Source: Sphingobacterium paucimobilis HER1398
GTDB taxonomy: Bacteria; Bacteroidota; Bacteroidia; Sphingobacteriales; Sphingobacteriaceae
Direction of reading: 5' to 3'
Assembly: GCF_000416985.1 (NCBI RefSeq)
Contig: NZ_ATDL01000005.1
Coordinates: 1 to 64,000 of the forward strand
Length of the DNA: 64,000 nt
This document shows, one piece after another, positions 34,859-43,888 of this stretch (position 1 is its first letter; the number at the start of each line of letters is the position of its first letter). Made by a program: the position numbers and the translations under genes. Below the pieces are notes generated by a model, which saw only the letters and a list, made by a program, of their open reading frames with translations, did not search any database and was not told the DNA's origin.

Positions 34859-35968
34859 CTAATTTGCTATTAGCGTCTGCTTTAAAAATGCCTCCAAGTC
34901 CGTACCCCTTAGGTTTTTACCGATGATCGTTCCGGCAGGATCGACGATTACGGATGCTGGTATTGCCTTAATACGATAATCCAATACCAAGTCCGAGCTC
35001 CATGCCTTCAAGTCCGATATATTTGTCCAGTCCAACTTATCCTCTTCAACAGCGCGCATCCATGAGCCTGGATTATTATCCAGAGATACCCCCAATACCG
35101 TAAAATTCTTGTCCTTATAACTATTATAGAGACGCACGATATTAGGATTTTCTTTTCTACAGGGCACACACCAAGATGCCCAAAAGTCGACCAATACATA
35201 TTTACCACGATAATCAGAAAGCTTTACCGTTTTGTTATTGGGTGTATATGCCGTTATATCCGGCGCAGGCTGACCTATTGCCAGTTTCCTCAATTTGGCG
35301 ATCTCTTCCTTAAATTGAACGACGGTTCTATTGTCTGCAAATAAATCGCCAAGATTATCGACATAAGCTATCAGTTCATTTTCTGAAACATCCGGATCCA
35401 AGGTACTCATCGCATAGAAACCCGCTAAATTAGCATGATTCGCTTTCGCAAAAGCTACTGCCTGTGTCGTAAAACTCACCATTTCCTTTCTATACTGTGC
35501 CATATAATCTGCACGGAGGCTTTCGATTTCATTCTCGCTCTTTCCTGCCATACGCTTCACAAAATCCCCTTGTAGAGAATCTTCGAGAAACTCTTTACGC
35601 TGTTTAATTGGCGCAAAGTCCTGCAATACAGAAGAAAGCTCAGACCCTTCGACCTTATACCCCTCTGGATTATTTTGCAAATCAGAACTAAACAACAACT
35701 TCTCTCCAGGAGCGACAATAACGGGATATCTATTCTTACCGACTTCTAAGGTCAAAAGACGCGGCTGCGTCGCTTCACGTTCAAACTTAAACTTATTTTG
35801 GTCACTCAAAAAAACAGAATCAAGTTTACGATCTCCTTCATAAAAAGCTACCACCTTTACGTTACCAGGATTTAAAACCTCCCCAGAGATAGCAATTGTA
35901 TCCTTATTAGAGCAACCCAAAAGTCCAAATCCTAAAATTGAAAAAAGAAAAATACTAAACTTGTCCAT
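34859..35968 (-). CDS. TlpA-like thioredoxin lipoprotein with DUF4369-type N-terminus
   Basis: 369 aa. Lipobox GLLGC (C19). N-terminal beta-sandwich of the DUF4369 type (about 25-115), a helical linker with a Glu/Lys-rich stretch (about 120-225), and a C-terminal thioredoxin domain (about 235-365) with WASWCVPCRKENP. These membrane-anchored oxidoreductases keep periplasmic thiols reduced, for example during cytochrome c maturation, and are numerous in Bacteroidota. It lies 22 bases downstream of alaS and may be in the same transcript. Confidence 0.92.
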   Translation of the reverse strand: MDKFSIFLFSILGFGLLGCSNKDTIAISGEVLNPGNVKVVAFYEGDRKLDSVFLSDQNKFKFEREATQPRLLTLEVGKNRYPVIVAPGEKLLFSSDLQNNPEGYKVEGSELSSVLQDFAPIKQRKEFLEDSLQGDFVKRMAGKSENEIESLRADYMAQYRKEMVSFTTQAVAFAKANHANLAGFYAMSTLDPDVSENELIAYVDNLGDLFADNRTVVQFKEEIAKLRKLAIGQPAPDITAYTPNNKTVKLSDYRGKYVLVDFWASWCVPCRKENPNIVRLYNSYKDKNFTVLGVSLDNNPGSWMRAVEEDKLDWTNISDLKAWSSDLVLDYRIKAIPASVIVDPAGTIIGKNLRGTDLEAFLKQTLIAN

Positions 35969-35990
35969 ATCTATTATAGTGCAAATAATA

Positions 35991-38603
35991 CTACATTAAA
36001 AAATTCTTGGAGCGGGCTATAGCACCAGCTAGTCCTGTAACATCTTTCCCTCCTGCCGTAGCAAAGAAAGGCTGTCCGCCACCGCCACCTTGTATATCTT
36101 TAGCCAGGTCGCGTACAATAGTCCCCGCATTGAGACCACGCTCCTTTACCAGCCCTTCAGAAACCACCACCGTCAAGCTCGGCTTTCCATCTATATTCGC
36201 CCCGAGCACCAAGAACAGATTATCCATGGCTCCTTTCAGCGCATAGGCTAACGTTTTGACCGCGTCAGCACTTGGCAGATCGACTACAGTAGCCAAAAAG
36301 TTAACACCATTAACCACTTCCATCTTCTCATTTAACTCATTCTTTAGAGACAAAGAGCGCTCTTTTAAGAAATTATCGATTTCCTTCTTCAACGTTCCAT
36401 TTTCATCCATAATCTTAGTCACGGCAGAAACAAAATCCTTCGGATTATTCAATATTTCCTTCATATGCTGAAACAACTCAAAATGCTCTCTAATCACAGC
36501 AGCAGCTTTAGAACCCGTGATTGCTTCTATCCGTCTCACACCAGCAGCTACAGCAGACTCAGATACAATCTTAAAGAAACCGATCTGCCCTGTAGCCCTT
36601 ACGTGCGTGCCACCACACAGCTCTTTGGAGTACTGATCATCAAACGTAATCACCCGTACGTAATCACCATATTTTTCACCGAAAAGAGCCGTCACTCCCG
36701 AATCGATAGCTTGCTGAAAAGGCACCTGTCTTTCCTCCTTCAATGGAATATTGGCTCTGATTTTTGCATTGACAATATCTTCCACCGCTTTGATTTCGTC
36801 ATAGGTCATTTTGGCAAAATGAGAAATATCAAAACGCAGTATATCCGGTGATACCAAAGAACCTTTCTGATTGACATGCTCTCCCAACACCTCCTTCAAG
36901 GCCGCATGCAACAAATGCGTAGCAGAGTGGTTACTCTCGGTATCGATACGTTTTGTAACATCGACCGTAGCCTCAAACTTCGCACCGATCTCTTCAGGCA
37001 ACTGATCTACAAAATGCACGATAAGTCCATTCTCTTTTTTGGTATCGGTAACGATTATTTTCTCCCCACGGTCGGAGACTAACAGTCCCGAATCACCGAT
37101 CTGCCCTCCCCCTTCTGCATAGAATGGTGTTACTGCCAATACCAACTGGAACTGTTCTTTTCCTTTAGCACTCACTTTACGGTACTTAAGGATTTCCGTT
37201 TGGGCCTGTAATACATCATACCCCACAAAATCCACTTCGTCACTATCATTGACCGTTACCCAATCGCCAGTATCTATTGTAGTCGCTGCTCTAGAGCGCT
37301 CCTTCTGTACTTGCAAAGCCTTCGTAAAAGCTTCCATATCGACGGTTACGCCCTTTTCCCGAGCCAACAATTCCGTTAAGTCTATCGGAAAACCATACGT
37401 ATCAAATAACTCAAAAGCAAAATCCCCATCGATGAATTGGTGTCCTTCGACATAGTTTTCGAAACGCTGTATTCCAGTCGTCAATGTTCTCAAAAAGGAA
37501 ACTTCCTCTTCCATGACAACTTTCTCCACAAAATCCCGCTGTTGATAAAGCTCATCAAATACGCCCTTGAATTGATCGGCCAGTAAAGGCACCAACTCGT
37601 GGAAAAATGGTTGTTTAAAGTTCAGGAACGTATACGCATAGCGGACAGCTCTTCTCAGAATACGTCGGATGACATAGCCCGCTTTATTGTTCGAAGGCAG
37701 TTGTCCATCAGCGATAGCAAAAGCGACGGCACGGATATGATCCGACAATACCCGCATCGCAATATCCGTTTGTTCTGCGACACCATATTGAATACCTGAT
37801 TTTTGAGAAATATAACTGATCAATGGTTGAAACACATCCGTATCGTAATTGGACGTCTTCCCCTGTATCGCACGAACCAAACGCTCAAAGCCCATACCCG
37901 TATCCACATGCTTGGCAGGGAGAGGCTCTAGACTACCATTTTTCAACCGATTGAACTGCATAAATACAAGATTCCATACCTCTATGACCTGAGGGTGATC
38001 TGCGTTGACCAGCTCCTGTCCCTTTTGCTGGGCACGCTCTGCATCCGTACGCATATCGTAATGAATCTCCGAACAAGGACCACAAGGTCCCATATCGCCC
38101 ATCTCCCAAAAATTATCTTTTTTATTTCCCAACAAGATACGATCCTCTGCTATAAACTCCTTCCAGAACCCATAAGCCTCTTGATCTCTAACCAACCCCT
38201 CGCTATCATCGCCTTCAAAAATAGTTACGTACAACCGGTCTTTATCCAGCTTGTAGACTTCTGTCAACAGCTCCCAAGCCCACGTAATCGCCTCTTTCTT
38301 AAAATAATCTCCAAACGACCAGTTTCCCAACATCTCGAATAAGGTATGATGATAGGTATCAATCCCCACCTCTTCCAAGTCATTGTGCTTACCGGAGACA
38401 CGCAGACAGCGCTGCGTATCTGCAATACGCGAGTATTTGACAGCGGCCTCCCCTAAAAACAAATCTTTAAACTGGTTCATCCCTGCATTGGTAAACATTA
38501 ATGTAGGGTCATTCTTCACCACTACAGGTGCAGACGGTACGATATGATGTGATTTACTCTTGAAAAACTCTAAAAATGCTTCGCGTATTTCTCTACTAGT
38601 CAT
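35991..38603 (-). CDS. alaS: Alanyl-tRNA synthetase
   Basis: 870 aa, normal length. Class II catalytic core at the N-terminus (FTNAGMNQFKDLFLG), the editing domain with the SNHSATHLLHAAL zinc-site histidines and the CGGTH motif, and a C-terminal glycine-rich end (GGGGGQPFFATAGGK) characteristic of AlaRS C-Ala. Charges tRNA-Ala and clears Ser/Gly mischarging. Confidence 0.99.
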   Translation of the reverse strand: MTSREIREAFLEFFKSKSHHIVPSAPVVVKNDPTLMFTNAGMNQFKDLFLGEAAVKYSRIADTQRCLRVSGKHNDLEEVGIDTYHHTLFEMLGNWSFGDYFKKEAITWAWELLTEVYKLDKDRLYVTIFEGDDSEGLVRDQEAYGFWKEFIAEDRILLGNKKDNFWEMGDMGPCGPCSEIHYDMRTDAERAQQKGQELVNADHPQVIEVWNLVFMQFNRLKNGSLEPLPAKHVDTGMGFERLVRAIQGKTSNYDTDVFQPLISYISQKSGIQYGVAEQTDIAMRVLSDHIRAVAFAIADGQLPSNNKAGYVIRRILRRAVRYAYTFLNFKQPFFHELVPLLADQFKGVFDELYQQRDFVEKVVMEEEVSFLRTLTTGIQRFENYVEGHQFIDGDFAFELFDTYGFPIDLTELLAREKGVTVDMEAFTKALQVQKERSRAATTIDTGDWVTVNDSDEVDFVGYDVLQAQTEILKYRKVSAKGKEQFQLVLAVTPFYAEGGGQIGDSGLLVSDRGEKIIVTDTKKENGLIVHFVDQLPEEIGAKFEATVDVTKRIDTESNHSATHLLHAALKEVLGEHVNQKGSLVSPDILRFDISHFAKMTYDEIKAVEDIVNAKIRANIPLKEERQVPFQQAIDSGVTALFGEKYGDYVRVITFDDQYSKELCGGTHVRATGQIGFFKIVSESAVAAGVRRIEAITGSKAAAVIREHFELFQHMKEILNNPKDFVSAVTKIMDENGTLKKEIDNFLKERSLSLKNELNEKMEVVNGVNFLATVVDLPSADAVKTLAYALKGAMDNLFLVLGANIDGKPSLTVVVSEGLVKERGLNAGTIVRDLAKDIQGGGGGQPFFATAGGKDVTGLAGAIARSKNFLM

Positions 38604-38865
38604 GAAATTATATTTTATAAAGTGCCAAATTTACTCAAAATAGCGCGCTATTACAATTGATTTTTTCAGTAGCAAGCACTATAAGGAGCCCGCCGACCTG
38701 ATGTCTGTAGAATAAATCAACCAACTATCCAATGAATGCATAAAGCAAAAGATAACGCTATTTAAAAGTGACCAGAATCACGCTTAAAACTAACCGAAAT
38801 CATTAAAAAGTCAATTAATTTTAGTAGATTTATTCCATCTTTCGATGCAGATAGTTAGAAGAAAT

Positions 38866-39714
38866 ATGACAAAAAAAATAATAGTACCTACTGACTTTTC
38901 AGACAATGCGCTAACGGCGATCAGATATGCCTGTGAATTGGCAAAACAGAACAACTATGGGGTTCATTTATTTCATTGCTACACCTCCGACTCGGCACTT
39001 TTTGATGAGGAAAAAGCAAACAAAGACACCAGCATTCCCGTATTAAAAGCAGACATGCTCATACTGGATCTCAAAGAAAGCCTACAAAAGGATTACCCTT
39101 CCCTGTCGTTTGAAACAACCTGTACAAGTGGATTACTCTCTGAAATCCTTCCTACAATTGCGGTACCGCCTAGCTATGCTTTGATCATTATGGGGACTAC
39201 GGGGACAGGAAAGGGAAAATCGTTGGTGTGGGGCAGCAATACCAGCAGCATCACGACAAAAGCTCGAATCCCTGTTATAGCCATCCCCAGCACAACTTCA
39301 GATTTTCGTTTACAAAAAGTAGGGATGTTGACGAACTTCAAAGTCGAAGAACTCGACACCTTAAAAGAATACCTGTCTCTAGTTTCCTCCATCCCATCTC
39401 TCGATACAATCCATGTGTACAGAGACTCTAAAGATACCACTGAAATAACTGAGCACTTGGAAAGCTGGTCATTCAACATCAAGAACCTTAATGGAGTAGA
39501 AAATGTGCATAGTATCGCCCAATCGATCCATATTGACGATGAAAATCTAGACAGCATTCCCGAAGTCATCAATCATATCATAAAAGAGAATGACTATGAT
39601 ATGATGGTTGTTACAAAAACAAGAAAATCTTTTTTCAAGCGACTTTTCTCGCCCTCTGTTTCCAAAGAAATCGTACTGGACTTGGAACGTCCAACATTTT
39701 TTGACAACAATTAA
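38866..39714 (+). CDS. Universal stress protein, two Usp domains (first copy)
   Basis: 282 aa from the ATG at 38866, where the family start KKIIVPTDFSDNA begins; the frame is open 21 bases further up. The first Usp domain (1-145) keeps the ATP-binding pattern G-x2-G...GSN (MGTTGTGKGKSLVWGSN). The second domain (150-282) lacks that loop and ends in an ERPTFF tail. It is followed after 14 bases by a paralogue of the same build, so a tandem duplication operon is likely. Confidence 0.92.
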   Translation: MTKKIIVPTDFSDNALTAIRYACELAKQNNYGVHLFHCYTSDSALFDEEKANKDTSIPVLKADMLILDLKESLQKDYPSLSFETTCTSGLLSEILPTIAVPPSYALIIMGTTGTGKGKSLVWGSNTSSITTKARIPVIAIPSTTSDFRLQKVGMLTNFKVEELDTLKEYLSLVSSIPSLDTIHVYRDSKDTTEITEHLESWSFNIKNLNGVENVHSIAQSIHIDDENLDSIPEVINHIIKENDYDMMVVTKTRKSFFKRLFSPSVSKEIVLDLERPTFFDNN

Positions 39715-39728
39715 CGCATATAGACACC

Positions 39729-40586
39729 ATGGCAAACAAACTACTTATACCCGTTGATTTTTCACAATACTCCAACAAGGCCATTGCGTATGCCTGCCAG
39801 CTCACTAAAGCGACAAAACACGAGCTGGTATTGATCCATGTATTTACGGGTCATATTAACAGCTATCGCAACGCTATTGAAGACACAGCCCTAATCGACC
39901 CCCGGGTTGCAGAAGCAAAAAGCAAGATGGAAGAGTTAATTTCGTCCATCAAAAAGGACAACCCTGAGACAGTAGTCCGCAGTGTCTTTAGCGATGGCAA
40001 TCTTTTCGAAGAAATCGGGAAACTTACCGAAACAGACACCTACGATGCTATAGTGATGGGCACTAAAGGCTCCTCAGGGCTGGACTCTTTATTGATCGGA
40101 TCCAACATGTTTGATGTTTTTCAGAACACAAAAACGCCTGTACTCGCTGTCCCTTTCAGCGACAAGACATACAAAACGGAGAAAATCGGACTTTTGTGCA
40201 ATTTCAAAGAGGGTGAAATAGATGTACTCAAGCAAGCGACAGCACTCTACACCCACGACTTTGAATTGGTACTTATCCATATCAATACAGCTGACGAAAG
40301 CATTAAAGCACTGGATGCCAAATTTGCAGCATTCATCCAGCATATCATTACCGAAACCGGGATTGACAATATTTCATATGTTATCAAAAACCAAGCATTT
40401 CTAATCCAGTATAAAGAAGATATCTCCTCCGCCATTGACACCGTCATCGCTGATGAACTACTGGACGTTCTATTGGTTACCAAAAGTAAAAAAGGATTTT
40501 TACGAAAAATCACAGAAGAAAACATCGTCAAGAAGATGGCCTATCAGATTCAAATCCCAAAATTCTTTGCCAGGTCTATAACCTAG
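39729..40586 (+). CDS. Universal stress protein, two Usp domains (second copy)
   Basis: 285 aa. Same architecture as its upstream neighbour: first domain (KLLIPVDFSQYSNKA start, MGTKGSSGLDSLLIGSN nucleotide loop), second domain without the nucleotide loop, with an equivalent TKSKKGFLRK segment and the same kind of PKFF end. Sequence divergence between the two copies is substantial, so the duplication is not recent. Confidence 0.92.
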   Translation: MANKLLIPVDFSQYSNKAIAYACQLTKATKHELVLIHVFTGHINSYRNAIEDTALIDPRVAEAKSKMEELISSIKKDNPETVVRSVFSDGNLFEEIGKLTETDTYDAIVMGTKGSSGLDSLLIGSNMFDVFQNTKTPVLAVPFSDKTYKTEKIGLLCNFKEGEIDVLKQATALYTHDFELVLIHINTADESIKALDAKFAAFIQHIITETGIDNISYVIKNQAFLIQYKEDISSAIDTVIADELLDVLLVTKSKKGFLRKITEENIVKKMAYQIQIPKFFARSIT

Positions 40587-40677
40587 TAAGTCAAACAATT
40601 AAGGTTTGTTTTGTCGGATTCAACCTACAGAATCAACCTTTTTTGAATACTTTTCTATTTTCACATTTTTTTGGCAG

Positions 40678-40685
40678 TACTTTTG
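40678..40685 (+). promoter_or_regulatory. -7 box of ompA-like gene
   Basis: TACTTTTG, 79 bases before the chosen start codon. Confidence 0.6.
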
Positions 40686-40763
40686 CGCTCAGCATCTATA
40701 ATTTCAAAAGAAAGAAAGGGGATGTCTAATCGTTCTTTTGAAACACAAATCAATAAAAATAAC

Positions 40764-42107
40764 ATGGAAATTAAAAATTTACGCAATCTGACTTTGGCAC
40801 TTGCTTTAGGTTTGACCTCTACAGGAGCATTTGCACAAATCACCAACACAGCTACAATTGATGGCACCACACCTTTTGGATCATCCGAAGAGTACAGAAC
40901 ATGGTCTGTCGGTGTTAACGCTGGTGTTCTTAACCAAACGAACATCTTTGGCTTCAACAGAGCTGGCTTCAACAAGCTAAACCATGAAGTAGGCTATAGC
41001 GCTTATATCAAGAAGCACCTTACTCCTTCTTTCGGTCTGAAAGCACAATACCTGGGGGGTAAAGTAGGCGGCTCGATGAAAAATGCAACTGCAGGCATCA
41101 ACGAGTTCGAAGCGAAAACACCTTGGTCTGCAGCCTTATCGGCAGAATGGACACTAGGTAATACCAGTTGGCGTTTTGCAAATGGCATCGTTAAGCCTTA
41201 TTTCGCAATAGGTCTGGGCGCTTTAAATTTTGAAACCACGACTACCGATGTAGGTGGAGCTTCTCACAAGAACGACGCGACAACAAAACTATACGTACCT
41301 GCTGACGCTGGATTTAAATTCGCTATTACAAAAGGTATAAACCTTGATTTGGGTTACCAATTAAATTGGGCTAACCAACGCTTTGACGGTGTGATGGGAG
41401 GACAATACAAAAACGATCTATTCTCTTATGCACACGCAGGTATCGAAGTTGCATTGGGCAACAAAGAGAAACCGTTCATGAACAACAGCAACCCTGTTGC
41501 AGCGTTTGTAAATGATGCCAACAAGAAATATGATGCTATAAAAGCAGAACGTGATGCGTTAGTTGCCTCCAATGCTCAATTGAAACAGCAACTGAATGAA
41601 ATCGCAGCAGACTTAAGAGATGACGATGGAGACGGAGTTGCGAACAAATTCGACAAATGCCCCAACACTCCAGCTGGTGTAAAAGTTGATGGTTCGGGCT
41701 GTCCATTACCTGAGATGAAAAACGAAACTAAGGTAATCGAAAAAATCATCGTTACAGAAGAAGATAAAAAAGTAGTTGATGAAGCCATCAAAAACCTAGA
41801 GTTTGATTTAGGAAAAGCTACTATACGTTCGACTTCATTCGAATCGTTGAATCGTGTTGCTTCTTTATTAATCGAAAAGAACTTCAGCTTAAAATTAGCA
41901 GGACACACGGATAACACAGGGTCTCTTCAAACAAACTTACGTCTGTCCAAAGAACGTGCGGAGTCGGTTAAAGCTTATTTAGTATCGAAAGGTGCAAATG
42001 CATCACGTATTGAAGCAGTAGGCTATGGTCCTAACCAGCCGATTGCAACCAATGCTACAGCAGAAGGACGTCAACAAAACCGTCGTGTAGAATTCACCTT
42101 GTTTTAA
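40764..42107 (+). CDS. OmpA family outer-membrane protein
   Basis: 447 aa from the ATG at 40764, which opens a clean signal peptide ending GAFAQ; the frame continues upstream, but into the promoter. Build: an N-terminal eight-strand-type barrel (about 30-260), a short coiled coil (about 275-305, DAIKAERDALVASNAQLKQQ), one thrombospondin type-3-like calcium loop (DDDGDGVANKFDKCPN), and the OmpA peptidoglycan-binding domain (about 345-447) with LAGHTDNTGS and LSKERAESV. It anchors the outer membrane to the wall. Monocistronic, with a strong terminator. Confidence 0.96.
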   Translation: MEIKNLRNLTLALALGLTSTGAFAQITNTATIDGTTPFGSSEEYRTWSVGVNAGVLNQTNIFGFNRAGFNKLNHEVGYSAYIKKHLTPSFGLKAQYLGGKVGGSMKNATAGINEFEAKTPWSAALSAEWTLGNTSWRFANGIVKPYFAIGLGALNFETTTTDVGGASHKNDATTKLYVPADAGFKFAITKGINLDLGYQLNWANQRFDGVMGGQYKNDLFSYAHAGIEVALGNKEKPFMNNSNPVAAFVNDANKKYDAIKAERDALVASNAQLKQQLNEIAADLRDDDGDGVANKFDKCPNTPAGVKVDGSGCPLPEMKNETKVIEKIIVTEEDKKVVDEAIKNLEFDLGKATIRSTSFESLNRVASLLIEKNFSLKLAGHTDNTGSLQTNLRLSKERAESVKAYLVSKGANASRIEAVGYGPNQPIATNATAEGRQQNRRVEFTLF

Positions 42108-42113
42108 CAATAC

Positions 42114-42167
42114 GCAATACCAAATAAAAAAAGGGAGCAAGAGCTCCCTTTTTTTATTTGGTATTGC
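42114..42167. terminator. Very long bidirectional terminator between ompA-like and permease genes
   Basis: Perfect inverted repeat with 25-base arms around AAGA (GGGAGC/GCTCCC at the loop, A and T runs at the feet). The permease stop codon (42154-42156) lies in the distal arm. Confidence 0.92.
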
Positions 42168-43668
42168 CAGATTCTATTTCTTTTCTCAGAACAGAATGTC
42201 TTTTCCCGTACAGAAAATAGACAGCGACACCAATAAGCATCCAAATCCCCAACCGCTCCCAACTTTCCAAAGGCAGGGAAGCCATCATCAATACACACAC
42301 AATAATTCCTAAAATCGGAATCAGGGGCACTAACGGTGTTTTAAATGGCCGTTCGATATCCGGACTGCGCTTTCGCATCACAATGACACCAATACACACT
42401 AAGGTAAATGCAAACAAGGTCCCGATACTCACCATATGCCCCAATTCTGCCACCGGTACAAAGCCAGCAAACAAACTAACAAATACCATGAAAATAAGAT
42501 TAGTTTTCCACGGCGTCTGTCTTTTGGACAAATCTGAAAACACCTTGGGCAGTAGTCCATCCTTACTCATAGAATAAAAAACGCGACTCTGACCCAACAA
42601 CATCACTAAGATGACGGAGGTATACCCCGCAATAATAGTCACAATCATCGCTGTATTCAAGAATGTATATCCTGTTTTTGCAAAAGCAGTAGCCACAGGC
42701 TTGGCATCTCCCTTAAAATCAGAATAATGCGCCAAACCTGTCATCACATAAGAAAACAATACATATAACAAGGTACATACTAACAACGAGCCTATAATAC
42801 CGATAGGCATACCTTTCTTCGGATTGATGGCTTCCTGCGCAGCTGTACTCACCGCATCAAAACCCACAAATGCGAAGAACAGTACACCGGCCGCCCGTAA
42901 CACGCCAGATATGCCGAAATGTCCAAAATATCCCTCTTTGAAGAAATCAAAAAAACCGATCTGCCCGTTCTTCAACAACTCTTCCCCCTCATTAACAGGG
43001 ATAAAAGGATTGTGGTTAGCCGGATCAATAAACTGCCAGCCCAATGCAATGAAAAGAATAACGACCGCCACTTTCAACACCACCAGGATATTATTCACAA
43101 ACGAAGATTCCTGTGTACCGCGAATCAACAACAGCGACAATAAACATACAATTATAATAGCAGGCAGATTAACGATGCCTCCCGAGAAAACGGTACCATC
43201 TGCCAAATGATGCTCTACCCAGGGTGAATACAGCAGCTCGTTGGGCAAGGCCATACCGAATATCTTGAGCAACTCATTAAAATATTGCGACCAACTTGCA
43301 GCAACGGTTGCTCCTGCAAGAGCGTATTCCAACACGAGATCCCAACCGATAATCCAGGCCATAAACTCTCCCATAGTTGCATAGGAATACGTATATGCAC
43401 TCCCCGCTACAGGAATCATTGAAGCAAATTCGGCATAACAAAGTCCCGCAAATGCACAGCCAACAGCTGCTATGATAAAAGAAAGCATAACTGCGGGTCC
43501 CGCATTCTCAGCTGCAGCGATTCCTGTCAATGAAAATAATCCCGCTCCAATAATCGCTCCTACCCCCAAGGCTACCAGCCCAGAAGTAGACAATGTTCGC
43601 TTTAAAGTCCCCTCTCCGCTTTGCTCCGCTTCAGATACAAGCTTCGCTATCGATTTTTTGTACCACAT
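42154..43668 (-). CDS. APC family amino-acid permease
   Basis: 504 aa with about 12 membrane segments plus a cytoplasmic N-terminus. Seen: the first-helix pattern ALGVGAIIGAGLFSLTG and FVGFDAVSTAAQEAINPKKG in the middle, typical of the CAT/YfnA branch of the APC superfamily. It would exchange or import amino acids, probably cationic or branched, but specificity cannot be read. Its stop codon lies in the terminator shared with the OmpA-like gene. Confidence 0.93.
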   Translation of the reverse strand: MWYKKSIAKLVSEAEQSGEGTLKRTLSTSGLVALGVGAIIGAGLFSLTGIAAAENAGPAVMLSFIIAAVGCAFAGLCYAEFASMIPVAGSAYTYSYATMGEFMAWIIGWDLVLEYALAGATVAASWSQYFNELLKIFGMALPNELLYSPWVEHHLADGTVFSGGIVNLPAIIIVCLLSLLLIRGTQESSFVNNILVVLKVAVVILFIALGWQFIDPANHNPFIPVNEGEELLKNGQIGFFDFFKEGYFGHFGISGVLRAAGVLFFAFVGFDAVSTAAQEAINPKKGMPIGIIGSLLVCTLLYVLFSYVMTGLAHYSDFKGDAKPVATAFAKTGYTFLNTAMIVTIIAGYTSVILVMLLGQSRVFYSMSKDGLLPKVFSDLSKRQTPWKTNLIFMVFVSLFAGFVPVAELGHMVSIGTLFAFTLVCIGVIVMRKRSPDIERPFKTPLVPLIPILGIIVCVLMMASLPLESWERLGIWMLIGVAVYFLYGKRHSVLRKEIESGNTK

Positions 43669-43840
43669 AATTTATGTATAATTAGTTAAATGTTATCCAA
43701 ACCTAAAAAAAATTGACTACATCTAATAAAAGAATATGCTTTTCTTCTAAATTATTATCATCCAAGCCATTTGAACAGAAAAAACTTCATAATATTCACT
43801 ATCAACTGCTTATAGTCTAGGATATATAAAATAATAGTTG

Positions 43841-43848
43841 TACCTTTG
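43841..43848 (+). promoter_or_regulatory. -7 box of RNA helicase gene
   Basis: TACCTTTG, 41 bases before the ATG at 43889. Confidence 0.6.
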
Positions 43849-43888
43849 CATCGCCTTAGGCAATAGTGCCTATTGTATAATTTATTTC

